Shown: piece by piece, positions 57,065 to 64,000 of the stretch
Numbering within the stretch: position 1 is the stretch's first letter
Layout: each line of letters starts with the position of its first letter
Assembly (NCBI RefSeq): GCF_001748145.1
Contig: NZ_BCQA01000001.1
Span: forward strand, 2,216,001 to 2,280,000
DNA from: Bosea sp. BIWAKO-01
Lineage (GTDB): Bacteria > Pseudomonadota > Alphaproteobacteria > Rhizobiales > Beijerinckiaceae
DNA: 64,000 nucleotides
Direction of reading: 5' to 3'
Notes under the pieces: generated by a model
Told to the model about the DNA's origin: nothing
Databases searched by the model: none
What the model saw: the letters and a program-made list of their open reading frames with translations, nothing else
Program-made: the position numbers and the translations under genes

Positions 57065-57832
57065 TCACTGCACCAGGCGAGGTCCGGCGGCTGGGCCGGC
57101 CTTTTCGTTCTCGCCCATGATGCCGAGGCGGCGGGCCACTTCGGTATAGGCCTCGATCAGGCCGCCCATGTCGCGGCGGAAGCGGTCCTTGTCCATCTTG
57201 TCCTTCGACTTGATGTCCCAGAGCCGGCAGGAATCCGGGCTGATCTCGTCGGCGACGACGATGCGCATCATCTCGCCTTCCCAGAGCCGGCCGCATTCCA
57301 TCTTGAAGTCGACGAGGCGGATGCCGGCGCCGAGGAACAAGCCGGAGAGGAAATCATTGACGCGGATGGCAAGCGCCATGATGTCGTCGATTTCCTGGGG
57401 CGTCGCCCAGCCGAAGGCGGTGATGTGCTCTTCCGAGACCATCGGGTCGTTCAGCGCGTCGTTCTTGTAGTAGAACTCGATGATCGAGCGCGGCAGCTGG
57501 GTGCCCTCTTCGAGGCCGAGCTTGGTCGAGAGCGAGCCGGCGGCGACATTGCGCACCACCACCTCGAGCGGAATGATCTCGACCTCGCGGATCAGCTGCT
57601 CGCGCATGTTCAGCCGACGGATGAAATGCGTCGGCACGCCGATATCGTTGAGATTGGAGAAGATGTGCTCGGAGATCCTGTTGTTCAGGACGCCCTTGCC
57701 GTCGATCACCTCATGTTTTTTGGCGTTGAAGGCGGTGGCGTCGTCCTTGAAGTGCTGGATCAGCGTACCGGGCTCCGGTCCTTCATAGAGGACCTTCGCC
57801 TTGCCTTCGTAAATGCGACGGCGGCGATTCAT
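57065..57832 (-). CDS. purC: SAICAR synthetase
   Basis: 255 residues from the ATG of [43 protein letters not shown] and the C-terminal [10 protein letters not shown] are PurC signatures. Purine step 7: CAIR plus aspartate gives SAICAR. The open frame extends far upstream without similarity. Confidence 0.96.
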   Translation of the reverse strand: MNRRRRIYEGKAKVLYEGPEPGTLIQHFKDDATAFNAKKHEVIDGKGVLNNRISEHIFSNLNDIGVPTHFIRRLNMREQLIREVEIIPLEVVVRNVAAGSLSTKLGLEEGTQLPRSIIEFYYKNDALNDPMVSEEHITAFGWATPQEIDDIMALAIRVNDFLSGLFLGAGIRLVDFKMECGRLWEGEMMRIVVADEISPDSCRLWDIKSKDKMDKDRFRRDMGGLIEAYTEVARRLGIMGENEKAGPAAGPRLVQ

Positions 57833-58170
57833 CGGGATGTACCGTGGCTTGAGGAAATCCAAAATCGGCCTTTCTCTGGTCGCGGTTGCCCGCGGCGGGA
57901 TCGTGGCCCCTGTTCCGCCGGTCCTTCGCAAGCCTCGCTCAGATCTGCGCTCGGACGCGATCGGCCTGGATTGCGGATTGGTCCGGTTCAAAGCGAGCAT
58001 AGCCAAATCGGATACCCTCGCGACCGCTATATGGGGCTTCTGCACTGCAAACGCAACAAACCGGGCGGAGTGTCTGATCGCCAGCGTGCAATCCGCGCTG
58101 GCCCTGGGCGCTGCGGCATCCTATATCGCTTTGAGAAGCCACCCGGAGCCCGCAAGAGGACTTAACCCGC
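57833..58170. other. 338-base divergent spacer between purC and the ATPase inhibitor gene
   Basis: No protein gene with believable start, composition or similarity on either strand. It must carry the two divergent promoters. I see no clear PurR-type operator, riboswitch or long inverted repeat here. Confidence 0.6.
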
Positions 58171-58494
58171 ATGACGACATTCGATCAGCGCAAGGATGCC
58201 TTCGAGAGCAGGTTCGCCCTTGATGAGGAGCTGCGCTTCAAGGCGACGGCCCGGCGCAACAAGCTTCTCGGCCTCTGGGCAGCCGAGAAGCTCGGCAAGA
58301 GCGGCGCTGAAGCGGACGCTTACGCGAAGTCCGTGGTCCTGGCCGATTTCGAGGAGGCCGGCGACGATGACGTGCTGCGCAAAGTGAGGTCCGATTTCGC
58401 AACCGCGAGCGTCGCGGTGCCGGACGAGGAGATCCGCCGCGTGATGACCGAGCTCCTGATCAGGGCCGCCGAGGAAATCCAGGCCGGGCGCTAG
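58171..58494 (+). CDS. ATPase inhibitor subunit zeta (DUF1476)
   Basis: 107 residues, highly charged and helical: MTTFDQRKDAFESRFALDEE in the first 20 positions, then RFKATARRNKLLGLWAAEKLG and ADFEEAGDDDVLRKV. This is the DUF1476 family, identified in Paracoccus as the zeta subunit that blocks ATP hydrolysis by the F1 motor through its N-terminal region. Restricted to alphaproteobacteria. Followed by a parS-like site and a strong terminator. Confidence 0.92.
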   Translation: MTTFDQRKDAFESRFALDEELRFKATARRNKLLGLWAAEKLGKSGAEADAYAKSVVLADFEEAGDDDVLRKVRSDFATASVAVPDEEIRRVMTELLIRAAEEIQAGR

Positions 58495-58505
58495 CGCCAA
58501 GACCC

Positions 58506-58521
58506 TGTTTCACGTGAATCG
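58506..58521. other. parS-like ParB-binding site (copy 2)
   Basis: TGTTTCACGTGAATCG, 14 of 16 to the parS consensus and identical over the first 13 bases to the copy at 9601. It lies in the spacer between the ATPase inhibitor gene and its terminator. Confidence 0.6.
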
Positions 58522-58557
58522 GCTTGGCCGGTTCACCAAACGCAGAACGTGGTTGAA

Positions 58558-58586
58558 ACGGGCGCATGAGCGCCCGTTTGTTTTTG
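58558..58586 (+). terminator. Intrinsic terminator of the ATPase inhibitor gene
   Basis: ACGGGCGC, loop ATGA, GCGCCCGT then TTGTTTTTG. A perfect 8-base stem and T-tract, 63 bases after the stop codon. Confidence 0.88.
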
Positions 58587-58644
58587 TGCGAGTTTGCTGC
58601 CCACTGTCCTCGTCCCGCCGTGTTTCAAGAGCGGGCTCAACCGG

Positions 58645-59442
58645 ATGAAAACGCCGATGTCCTCCGCCAAGCCAACCGTCCTGTCCTCGCTCGCCGATCG
58701 TCTCGGCAAAGGCGACACGCTCCTGTCCGCCTGGTGTGGACTGCCCGATCCGAGCATCGCCGGAGTGCTTGCGCAGGAAGGTTTTGACGCCGTCACGCTC
58801 GACATGCAGCACGGGCCGATCACGCTTGGCGAGGTCATCCGGGCGATCCCGCTGATCAATGCGGCCGGAAAGCCTGCTCTGGCGCGGATCGCGGTCGGCG
58901 AATTCCAGAACGTGTCGAAGCTGTTCGATGCCGGCGTCTCGGGCGTGATCGCGCCGATGATCAACACAATGGAGGATGCGCGCCGTCTGGCGGCCTATGC
59001 CAAGTATCCGCCGCTCGGTGAACGCAGCTGGGGCAGCTATGGCGGCCTGGGCGCCTCTGGGCTCGACGCCAATAGCTATCTCAAGGCCGCCAATCGTTTC
59101 TCGATGACCTTCGCGATGATCGAGACGCGCGAGGCCATGGCGATTCTCGACGATATTCTGGCGCTTGAAGGCATCGACGCGTTGTTCGTGGGCCCATCCG
59201 ATCTTTCGATCGCATTGTCCGGTGGAGCGTCGGTCAACGCCTCGGCGAAGGAGGTCGACGAGGCCCTGCGTCACATCGTGGCCCGTGCGTCTGCCGTGAA
59301 CAAGCCGGTCGCATTCTATGCCGCCAGCGCCGAGAGGGCGAAGGAGGGCGTCGAGATGGGAGCCAGGCTGGTCACCGTGATGAGCGACACCGGCTTCCTG
59401 CGTGCGGCCGCGCAGACCGCGCTCAAAGTGGTTCGCGGCTAA
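58645..59442 (+). CDS. HpcH/HpaI-family aldolase
   Basis: 265 residues from MKTPMSSAKPTV (an ATG four codons later is also possible). Class II pyruvate aldolase fold: LLSAWCGLPDPSIAG, VTLDMQHGPITLGE, VSGVIAPMINTMEDARR and LFVGPSDLSIALSG. These place it with the HpaI/YfaU/GarL type that cleaves 2-keto-3-deoxy or 4-hydroxy-2-keto acids to pyruvate. The substrate is unknown; no pathway neighbours are present. Confidence 0.9.
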   Translation: MKTPMSSAKPTVLSSLADRLGKGDTLLSAWCGLPDPSIAGVLAQEGFDAVTLDMQHGPITLGEVIRAIPLINAAGKPALARIAVGEFQNVSKLFDAGVSGVIAPMINTMEDARRLAAYAKYPPLGERSWGSYGGLGASGLDANSYLKAANRFSMTFAMIETREAMAILDDILALEGIDALFVGPSDLSIALSGGASVNASAKEVDEALRHIVARASAVNKPVAFYAASAERAKEGVEMGARLVTVMSDTGFLRAAAQTALKVVRG

Positions 59443-59510
59443 GGTCCGATCCAACCGTCTCTGTTCGAATCGGCTTTCCTGAAAGCCGCATTCCACTTCG
59501 CGGGCCGATG
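59443..59510. repeat. Dispersed intergenic repeat, copy A
   Basis: Intergenic stretch with AACCGTCTCTGTT, GAAAGCCGCATTCCA and CGGGCCGATGCC. It aligns along its length to copy B at 61201-61256 (AACCTTCTGTGTT, GAAAGCGGCAATCCA, CGGGCCGATGCA). Confidence 0.6.
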
Positions 59511-59512
59511 CC

Positions 59513-60154
59513 TTAGGAGTTGATCCCCTCGCGGCGCTTCAGCGCGGCGTAGTAGGCCCAGAGCAGTCTGGCTGCCACGCCGCGCCAGGGGCGCCAGGCC
59601 TCGGCCATCTCCTGCAGCTCGCCCGGTTTCGGGCGGGCTTGGAGGCCGAAGGCGACGCGCGCGGCCTCCTGGATGGCGAGATCGCCGGCCGCGAAGCCGT
59701 CGCGGTGTCCGAGGCAGAACAACAGATAGATATCCGCGGTCCAGGGTCCGATGCCGGAGACGGCGGTCATGTGCTCGTGGATATATTCCGGGGTACCGCC
59801 CTCCAGAGACCCCAGGTCGAGCGTTCCTTCGACGATTGCCGCGGCGACGGCTCGCAAGGTGCGCTGCTTTGGCCGCGACAGGCCGGACAGCCGCATATCC
59901 TCATCGCTTGCAGCGAGCACGCGCTCCGGCGTGAGCGGCGTCAGGACCGACTCGACCCGGGTCCAGACGGCACGGGCGCTCGCCACGGAAAGCTGCTGCG
60001 CCACGATGATCGATGCCAGCCCCTTGAAGCCGCCCTCGCGGCGACGCAGCAGCGGCAGGCCGGTCCGGTCGATGATGGCGCTCCAGCTCGGGTGAAGCGG
60101 GCGGAGCGCGGCCATGCCCTCTTCGAGGTCGGCGTCGCAGGTGATTCTGGTCAT
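59513..60154 (-). CDS. DNA-3-methyladenine glycosylase II-like (HhH-GPD)
   Basis: 213 residues, AlkA-type base-excision glycosylase. The helix-hairpin-helix is MTAVSGIGPWTADIYLLF and the catalytic Asp is D158 in AAGDLAIQEAA. SIIVAQQLSVASARAVW is the family core motif. It lacks the N-terminal AlkA domain and any Ada fusion. It removes alkylated purines. Confidence 0.92.
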   Translation of the reverse strand: MTRITCDADLEEGMAALRPLHPSWSAIIDRTGLPLLRRREGGFKGLASIIVAQQLSVASARAVWTRVESVLTPLTPERVLAASDEDMRLSGLSRPKQRTLRAVAAAIVEGTLDLGSLEGGTPEYIHEHMTAVSGIGPWTADIYLLFCLGHRDGFAAGDLAIQEAARVAFGLQARPKPGELQEMAEAWRPWRGVAARLLWAYYAALKRREGINS

Positions 60155-60268
60155 CTTCGCTTCTTGAACCGGGATGGTGGCAGTGCGTGTCAGGAGATTT
60201 GGCTGTGTCTGAAGACGGGTTGTACCTGAAGACTTGGCCCGGTCATGGCCAGACCATAGAGAGGGCCC

Positions 60269-61165
60269 ATGGCAACGTCCTCAGGCGATCGCGACAGACC
60301 GGTGTTTCGTTTCGCGCCCAGCCCGAACGGCCGGCTGCATCTCGGCCACGCATTCTCGGCGCTGATGAATGAGCACCTGGCCAGGCGATGGGGCGGGAGG
60401 CTGCTGCTGCGCATCGAGGATATCGACGTCTCGCGCTGTCGGCCAGAATTCGAGCAAGGCATCCATGAGGATCTCGCCTGGCTCGGCATCCGCTTTGACG
60501 CCGCCATCCGCCGGCAGTCCGAACATTTCGACGATTATCGCGCCGCGCTCGGCCGGCTGCAGACGAAGGCGCTGATCTATCCCTGCTTCTGCTCGCGCGG
60601 GCAGATCATGCGTGCAGTGGAGCTCAAGGAAGCAGAGACGGGCCGTCCCTGGCCGCGCGATCCCGACGGATCGCCGCTCTATCCCGGGACTTGCTGCGCG
60701 CTGCTTCCCGATGACGCGGGCAAGCGTGCGGCGAACGGCGAGGCTCATGTGCTGCGATTGGCGATGGGGCGGGCGGCGGCAGGGATCGGCGGGGAGGTCG
60801 GATATCCGCGCTTCGACGAAGATGGGCGGGTCACGCGTGTTGCCGCCGCTCCCGCGCGCTGGGGGGATGTGGTTCTGGCACGCAAGGACGTGCCGACCAG
60901 CTACCACCTTGCCGTGGTCGCGGACGATGCGCTTCAGGGCGTCACTCATGTCGTGCGCGGGCGGGATCTCGAAGCGGCGACCGATATCCATCTCGTGCTG
61001 CAACACCTGCTCGACCTGCCGACGCCGCGTTACCATTTCCATCGCTTGTTGCAGGACGAGACCGGCCAGAAGCTCGCCAAGAGCCGGATGTCGGAAGGCC
61101 TCGCGGAGCTGAGGGCACAAGGTGTCACGGCCGCGGACATCCGCGCGCGGCTCGGCTTTGCCTAG
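60269..61165 (+). CDS. gluQ: Glutamyl-Q tRNA(Asp) synthetase
   Basis: 298 residues, a truncated GluRS paralogue without anticodon domain that attaches glutamate to queuosine 34 of tRNA-Asp. FRFAPSPNGRLHLGHAFS (HLGH at 24-27), the zinc-site cysteines in YPCFCSRGQ and YPGTCC, and KLAKSRMSEGL in the KMSKS position. Start MATSSGDRDRPV. Confidence 0.95.
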   Translation: MATSSGDRDRPVFRFAPSPNGRLHLGHAFSALMNEHLARRWGGRLLLRIEDIDVSRCRPEFEQGIHEDLAWLGIRFDAAIRRQSEHFDDYRAALGRLQTKALIYPCFCSRGQIMRAVELKEAETGRPWPRDPDGSPLYPGTCCALLPDDAGKRAANGEAHVLRLAMGRAAAGIGGEVGYPRFDEDGRVTRVAAAPARWGDVVLARKDVPTSYHLAVVADDALQGVTHVVRGRDLEAATDIHLVLQHLLDLPTPRYHFHRLLQDETGQKLAKSRMSEGLAELRAQGVTAADIRARLGFA

Positions 61166-61200
61166 AGCCTCGGACGGGATCCCGTATCCGGTCTGAGGCT
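61166..61200. repeat. Imperfect palindrome after gluQ
   Basis: AGCCTC ... GAGGCT with a GGGATCCCGT centre, 35 bases, directly after the gluQ stop (61163-61165). It belongs to the same general class as the palindrome at 2176 and may end gluQ transcripts. Confidence 0.5.
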
Positions 61201-61256
61201 AACCTTCTGTGTTGGCGTCGGCCCGAAAGCGGCAATCCATTTTCGGGCCGATGCAC
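61201..61256. repeat. Dispersed intergenic repeat, copy B, with perfect inverted arms
   Basis: Contains TCGGCCCGAAA (61218-61228), a 12-base loop and TTTCGGGCCGA (61241-61251). It aligns to copy A at 59443-59510. It lies between convergent gluQ and the AEC transporter. Confidence 0.6.
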
Positions 61257-61263
61257 GGGCGGT

Positions 61264-62181
61264 TCAGCCGACGCCGAGCCAGGTCAGCCAGGCCGCGGTG
61301 GTAAAGAGCGAGAGCATGGTCGAGAGGGCGATCGCGCTCGAGGCATCGGCGACACCCTGCCGATAGCGCTCGGCGAACAGATAGGCGTTGATCCCACAGG
61401 GGCAGGCGGCGAAGAGCACTGCGACGCCTGACCAGTGCGCCGGCATCTCGAAGACGCGGGTCGCCAGCAGATAGACGATCAGCGGGTGAAGGCCGAGCTT
61501 GAGGGTGCTCAACACGGCCGGCAGACCGAGACCGGATTCCAGCCCGTAGCGCCGCATGGCGATGCCGAGGCTGATCAAGGCGCAGGGGACCGCCGCACCG
61601 GCGAGCAGGTCGACCAATGTCCAGACCGGGGCTGGGATGAAGCCGATCACCGGCCGCACCGCCGAGCCGAGCAGGATGCCGATGATGATGGGGTGGGTGA
61701 AGAGCCTGCGGGCCATCACCTTCAGCGATGCCGAGCGGCCCTCGGCGAGCAAGGTCGCTGCCGTCATGGTCACAGGCAGATGGACCGCCAGTAGCAGGCC
61801 GAGCGGCACCGCGCCGGCATCGCCATAGGCCTTCAGGATCATCGGCACGCCGACGAAGACCGTGTTGGACTGGGCGGCGGCAAAGCCCGAGACCACCAGC
61901 TCCGGTCCCTTACGGCTGAAGACGCGGTGCGCAACCAGCATGGCCAGGGCCCAGACGATGGCAAGGCCGGTGAAATAGGAGATCCAGTAGCCCCAGGGTT
62001 GGCTCGCCGGGATATCGGCCTTGGCCAGTGTCCGGAACAGCAGGCAGGGCACAGCCAGAACGAAGACGAAGTCGGAAAGACCTTCGCCGGTCGTCTCGCG
62101 GACCAGCTTCGTCCAGCGCGCGACATAGCCGAGGCCGATCAGGCCGAAGACGGGCAGGACGACAAGCAGGGAGGAGAGCAT
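61264..62181 (-). CDS. AEC-family (auxin efflux carrier-like) transporter
   Basis: 305 residues, ten predicted helices in two halves with a central hydrophilic loop. VLPVFGLIGLGYVARW, GFAAAQSNTVFVGVPMIL and FAACPCGINAYLFAERY are AEC signatures. Bacterial members export malate, malonate or other organic acids. No substrate can be inferred from neighbours. Confidence 0.9.
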   Translation of the reverse strand: MLSSLLVVLPVFGLIGLGYVARWTKLVRETTGEGLSDFVFVLAVPCLLFRTLAKADIPASQPWGYWISYFTGLAIVWALAMLVAHRVFSRKGPELVVSGFAAAQSNTVFVGVPMILKAYGDAGAVPLGLLLAVHLPVTMTAATLLAEGRSASLKVMARRLFTHPIIIGILLGSAVRPVIGFIPAPVWTLVDLLAGAAVPCALISLGIAMRRYGLESGLGLPAVLSTLKLGLHPLIVYLLATRVFEMPAHWSGVAVLFAACPCGINAYLFAERYRQGVADASSAIALSTMLSLFTTAAWLTWLGVG

Positions 62182-62316
62182 CGGCGCGACAGATTCGATG
62201 AGCGGGATCGGGAAGGCGCCCCCTCGCGATCGGTCTTGCAGCAGGCAAAGTCAAGGAAGCGGTCGCGCAAATAGCGGCATGGCCGTGCCGCATTTTCGGT
62301 CAGCCGGGATAGGGCG

Positions 62317-64000
62317 CTAGCGCGCCTGGGCCAGCACCCCGCCCGAGCGCACGATCAACCCCTGGATCTCGTCACGCTGGCGCTTGAACTCGGCCAGCGT
62401 CTTGCCTTCGAGCTCGCGTCCTCGCGGAACGCGGATCTTCATCGGATTCACGAAGTTGCCGTTGACCATGACCTCGTAGTGCAAATGCGGCCCGGTGGAG
62501 AGGCCGGTATTGCCGAGATAGCCGATAACCTGACCCTGGCGCACTTTCACACCGGCACCGATGCCCTTGGCAAAGCCCGACTGATGCGAATAGGTCGTGA
62601 CATACCCGTTCGCGTGCTGGATTTCGATCCGCCGACCGTAGCCTGAGGCCCAGTCGGCCTTGATCACCGTGCCGTTGCCGGCGGCCAGGATCGGCGTGCC
62701 GATGCGGTTGGCCCAGTCGACGCCGGTATGCATCTTCGAATAGCGCATGACCGGGTGGTAGCGCATACCGAAGCCGGAGCGCATCTCGGCATCGGTGATC
62801 GGCTTGCGCAGCAGGAACTTCTTCAGCGAGCGACCTTCTTCGTCAAAATAGTCGATCAGGCCGTCTTCAGGGGACTGATAGCGAAAGACCCGGCGGGTAT
62901 CGCCGTTGATGGTGAGCGTCGCCGACAGGATTTCGCCGCGCTCGCCTTCCTCGTCCTCGGTGAAGATCACCTCGAGATTGTCGCCGCCGCGCACGCGCTG
63001 CTGGAAGTCCAGGTCGTAGGAGAAAATCCGGACCAGCTCGTCGATCATCGGGCGCGGCAGGTCGTGGCGCAATCCGGTCTCGTAGAGGCTCTCATAGAGC
63101 CTGGCGGCGCCGGTATCCTCCTCGTCCTCCTCGTCTTCCGCGGCTGCCCTGCGGGGTGTGCCGACGATCTCCTGCTTCGGCAGCGAGACCGGAACGAAAG
63201 CGCCGGCATCATTGACCGCGATCGTTGCCTCGGGCTGGCCGTTGGTGAGCAGCGAGACGCGAACGATCTGGCGCGGATCGCCTGGCCGGGGACCGGGTGC
63301 AAACAGCGCCTGAAGGACCTGGCCGTCCGGCAAGGCGGCAACGCGCACCTTGCCGCTGAAGGCCTGGATCATCGCCCTGATCTGCTCGGCCGGAGCACCG
63401 GCATTGCGCATGACCTGTTCGAAATTCTCGCCGCGCCGCGTGATCAGCAGCTTGTCCTCGACAAGCGGCTCGCGGGATGCGGCGATGGGGGTCTTCAGCG
63501 CGTTGGTGACATTTTCAGGGACAACGCGCACCTCGATGCCGGAGAAGCGCGTGTCTGTGGCCGGAGAATAGGCAAGAAGGTCGTTCGTGGCGCTGGGCGC
63601 TGCACCGCCGCCCAGCGTGCGGCTGAGCATCAGCTGTGGCGGGATCGGCAAGGGACGTTGCCGGCCCGCCACAGCCTGGTTGGCGCGCTCTTCCTCGACC
63701 TGCTTGATCACGTCGGGGTCGCCGAGGCGTGGGCGTCCGGTCGGAATCGCGATCGTGGTGAGGTCGCGCTTGACGATGGTGACGTCGGCATCCGGCATGT
63801 CGCCGGCCGGTTCGGCATAGCGCTCGGCGGGCTGGCCGCCTTCCGCAAACAGGCGCAGCGGATTGAAGGGCGGAATGTTCGTCGCGTAGACGCCGGTGGT
63901 CAGCGACAGGTTGGAGGCAAGCCGCACGAACGGGCGCACGCGGATGACCTCACGGTCGCCGACGCGCTGGGACATGGGCGCGCGCGCGCTGTGCCGGGCC
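62317..64000 (-). CDS. M23-family metallopeptidase (N-terminus beyond window)
   Basis: At least 552 residues to an ATG at 63975, but the frame stays open to the right edge. The first visible residues (REVIRVRPFVRLASNLSL) look like the interior of the family, so the true start, probably with a membrane anchor, lies outside. The LytM domain at the C-terminus has zinc ligands in KMHTGVDWANRIG and GPHLHYEVMVNG. Probably a periplasmic DD-endopeptidase or an amidase activator of the envelope. Confidence 0.9.
   Translation of the reverse strand, partial: ARHSARAPMSQRVGDREVIRVRPFVRLASNLSLTTGVYATNIPPFNPLRLFAEGGQPAERYAEPAGDMPDADVTIVKRDLTTIAIPTGRPRLGDPDVIKQVEEERANQAVAGRQRPLPIPPQLMLSRTLGGGAAPSATNDLLAYSPATDTRFSGIEVRVVPENVTNALKTPIAASREPLVEDKLLITRRGENFEQVMRNAGAPAEQIRAMIQAFSGKVRVAALPDGQVLQALFAPGPRPGDPRQIVRVSLLTNGQPEATIAVNDAGAFVPVSLPKQEIVGTPRRAAAEDEEDEEDTGAARLYESLYETGLRHDLPRPMIDELVRIFSYDLDFQQRVRGGDNLEVIFTEDEEGERGEILSATLTINGDTRRVFRYQSPEDGLIDYFDEEGRSLKKFLLRKPITDAEMRSGFGMRYHPVMRYSKMHTGVDWANRIGTPILAAGNGTVIKADWASGYGRRIEIQHANGYVTTYSHQSGFAKGIGAGVKVRQGQVIGYLGNTGLSTGPHLHYEVMVNGNFVNPMKIRVPRGRELEGKTLAEFKRQRDEIQGLIVRSGGVLAQAR

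Overview
This is a gene-dense, GC-rich (roughly two thirds G+C by eye) chromosomal segment of an alphaproteobacterium of the order Hyphomicrobiales (Rhizobiales). A Bosea-like or related genus is my best guess. The pointers are the large NAD-dependent glutamate dehydrogenase, the acpXL/lpxXL very-long-chain fatty acid cluster, a CenR/OtpR-type regulator beside a cyclic-nucleotide-binding protein, DUF1476 (ATPase zeta inhibitor), DUF2794 and IalB-type proteins. I see no tRNA or rRNA genes, insertion sequences, prophage or CRISPR arrays. This is core genome rather than an island.

Layout. 1-13 kb: leuS (cut by the left edge), yggS, an L,D-transpeptidase, cenR with a cNMP-binding partner, xthA, lolA, ftsK, amtB-glnK, tesB and a UbiH-type hydroxylase. 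14-22 kb: Trm112-like protein and gdh in one operon, an AhpD-like protein, a probable unannotated RNA region, DUF2794, a GNAT enzyme and a Bax-inhibitor-1 protein. 22-38 kb: ybbA-ybbP with divergent tesA, a Tas-like aldo/keto reductase, thpR-pcd, a CelD-like acetyltransferase with an uncharacterised partner, rluA, ftsY-ispZ, oxidoreductases, ialB and rlmN. 38-42 kb: ggt, then lemA with two TPM-domain genes. 42-49.3 kb: the acpXL-fabZ-fabF2-fabF1-fabG-adh-lpxXL cluster, which makes the very-long-chain hydroxy fatty acid of lipid A and attaches it. 49.5-64 kb: acnA, ccmABCDG, purC-(lipoprotein)-purS-purQ, the ATPase inhibitor, an HpcH/HpaI aldolase, a DNA glycosylase, gluQRS, an AEC transporter and an M23 peptidase running off the right edge.

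The most interesting points follow. (1) FabF2 of the lipid A cluster has no cysteine at all and lacks three of the four ketosynthase catalytic positions, while its neighbour FabF1 keeps them. This suggests a ketosynthase/chain-length-factor pair, as in type II polyketide synthases. (2) Two 13-base-identical parS-like sites (14/16 to consensus) lie in intergenic DNA. In Rhizobiales leuS commonly lies near parAB, so the window probably sits close to the replication origin. (3) A perfect TTAA-N7-TTAA CtrA-type box lies upstream of ftsK. (4) A 336-base gap carries several nested stem-loops and a minus-strand intrinsic terminator with no gene for it to terminate. (5) The purC terminator is embedded in the signal-peptide codons of the next gene.
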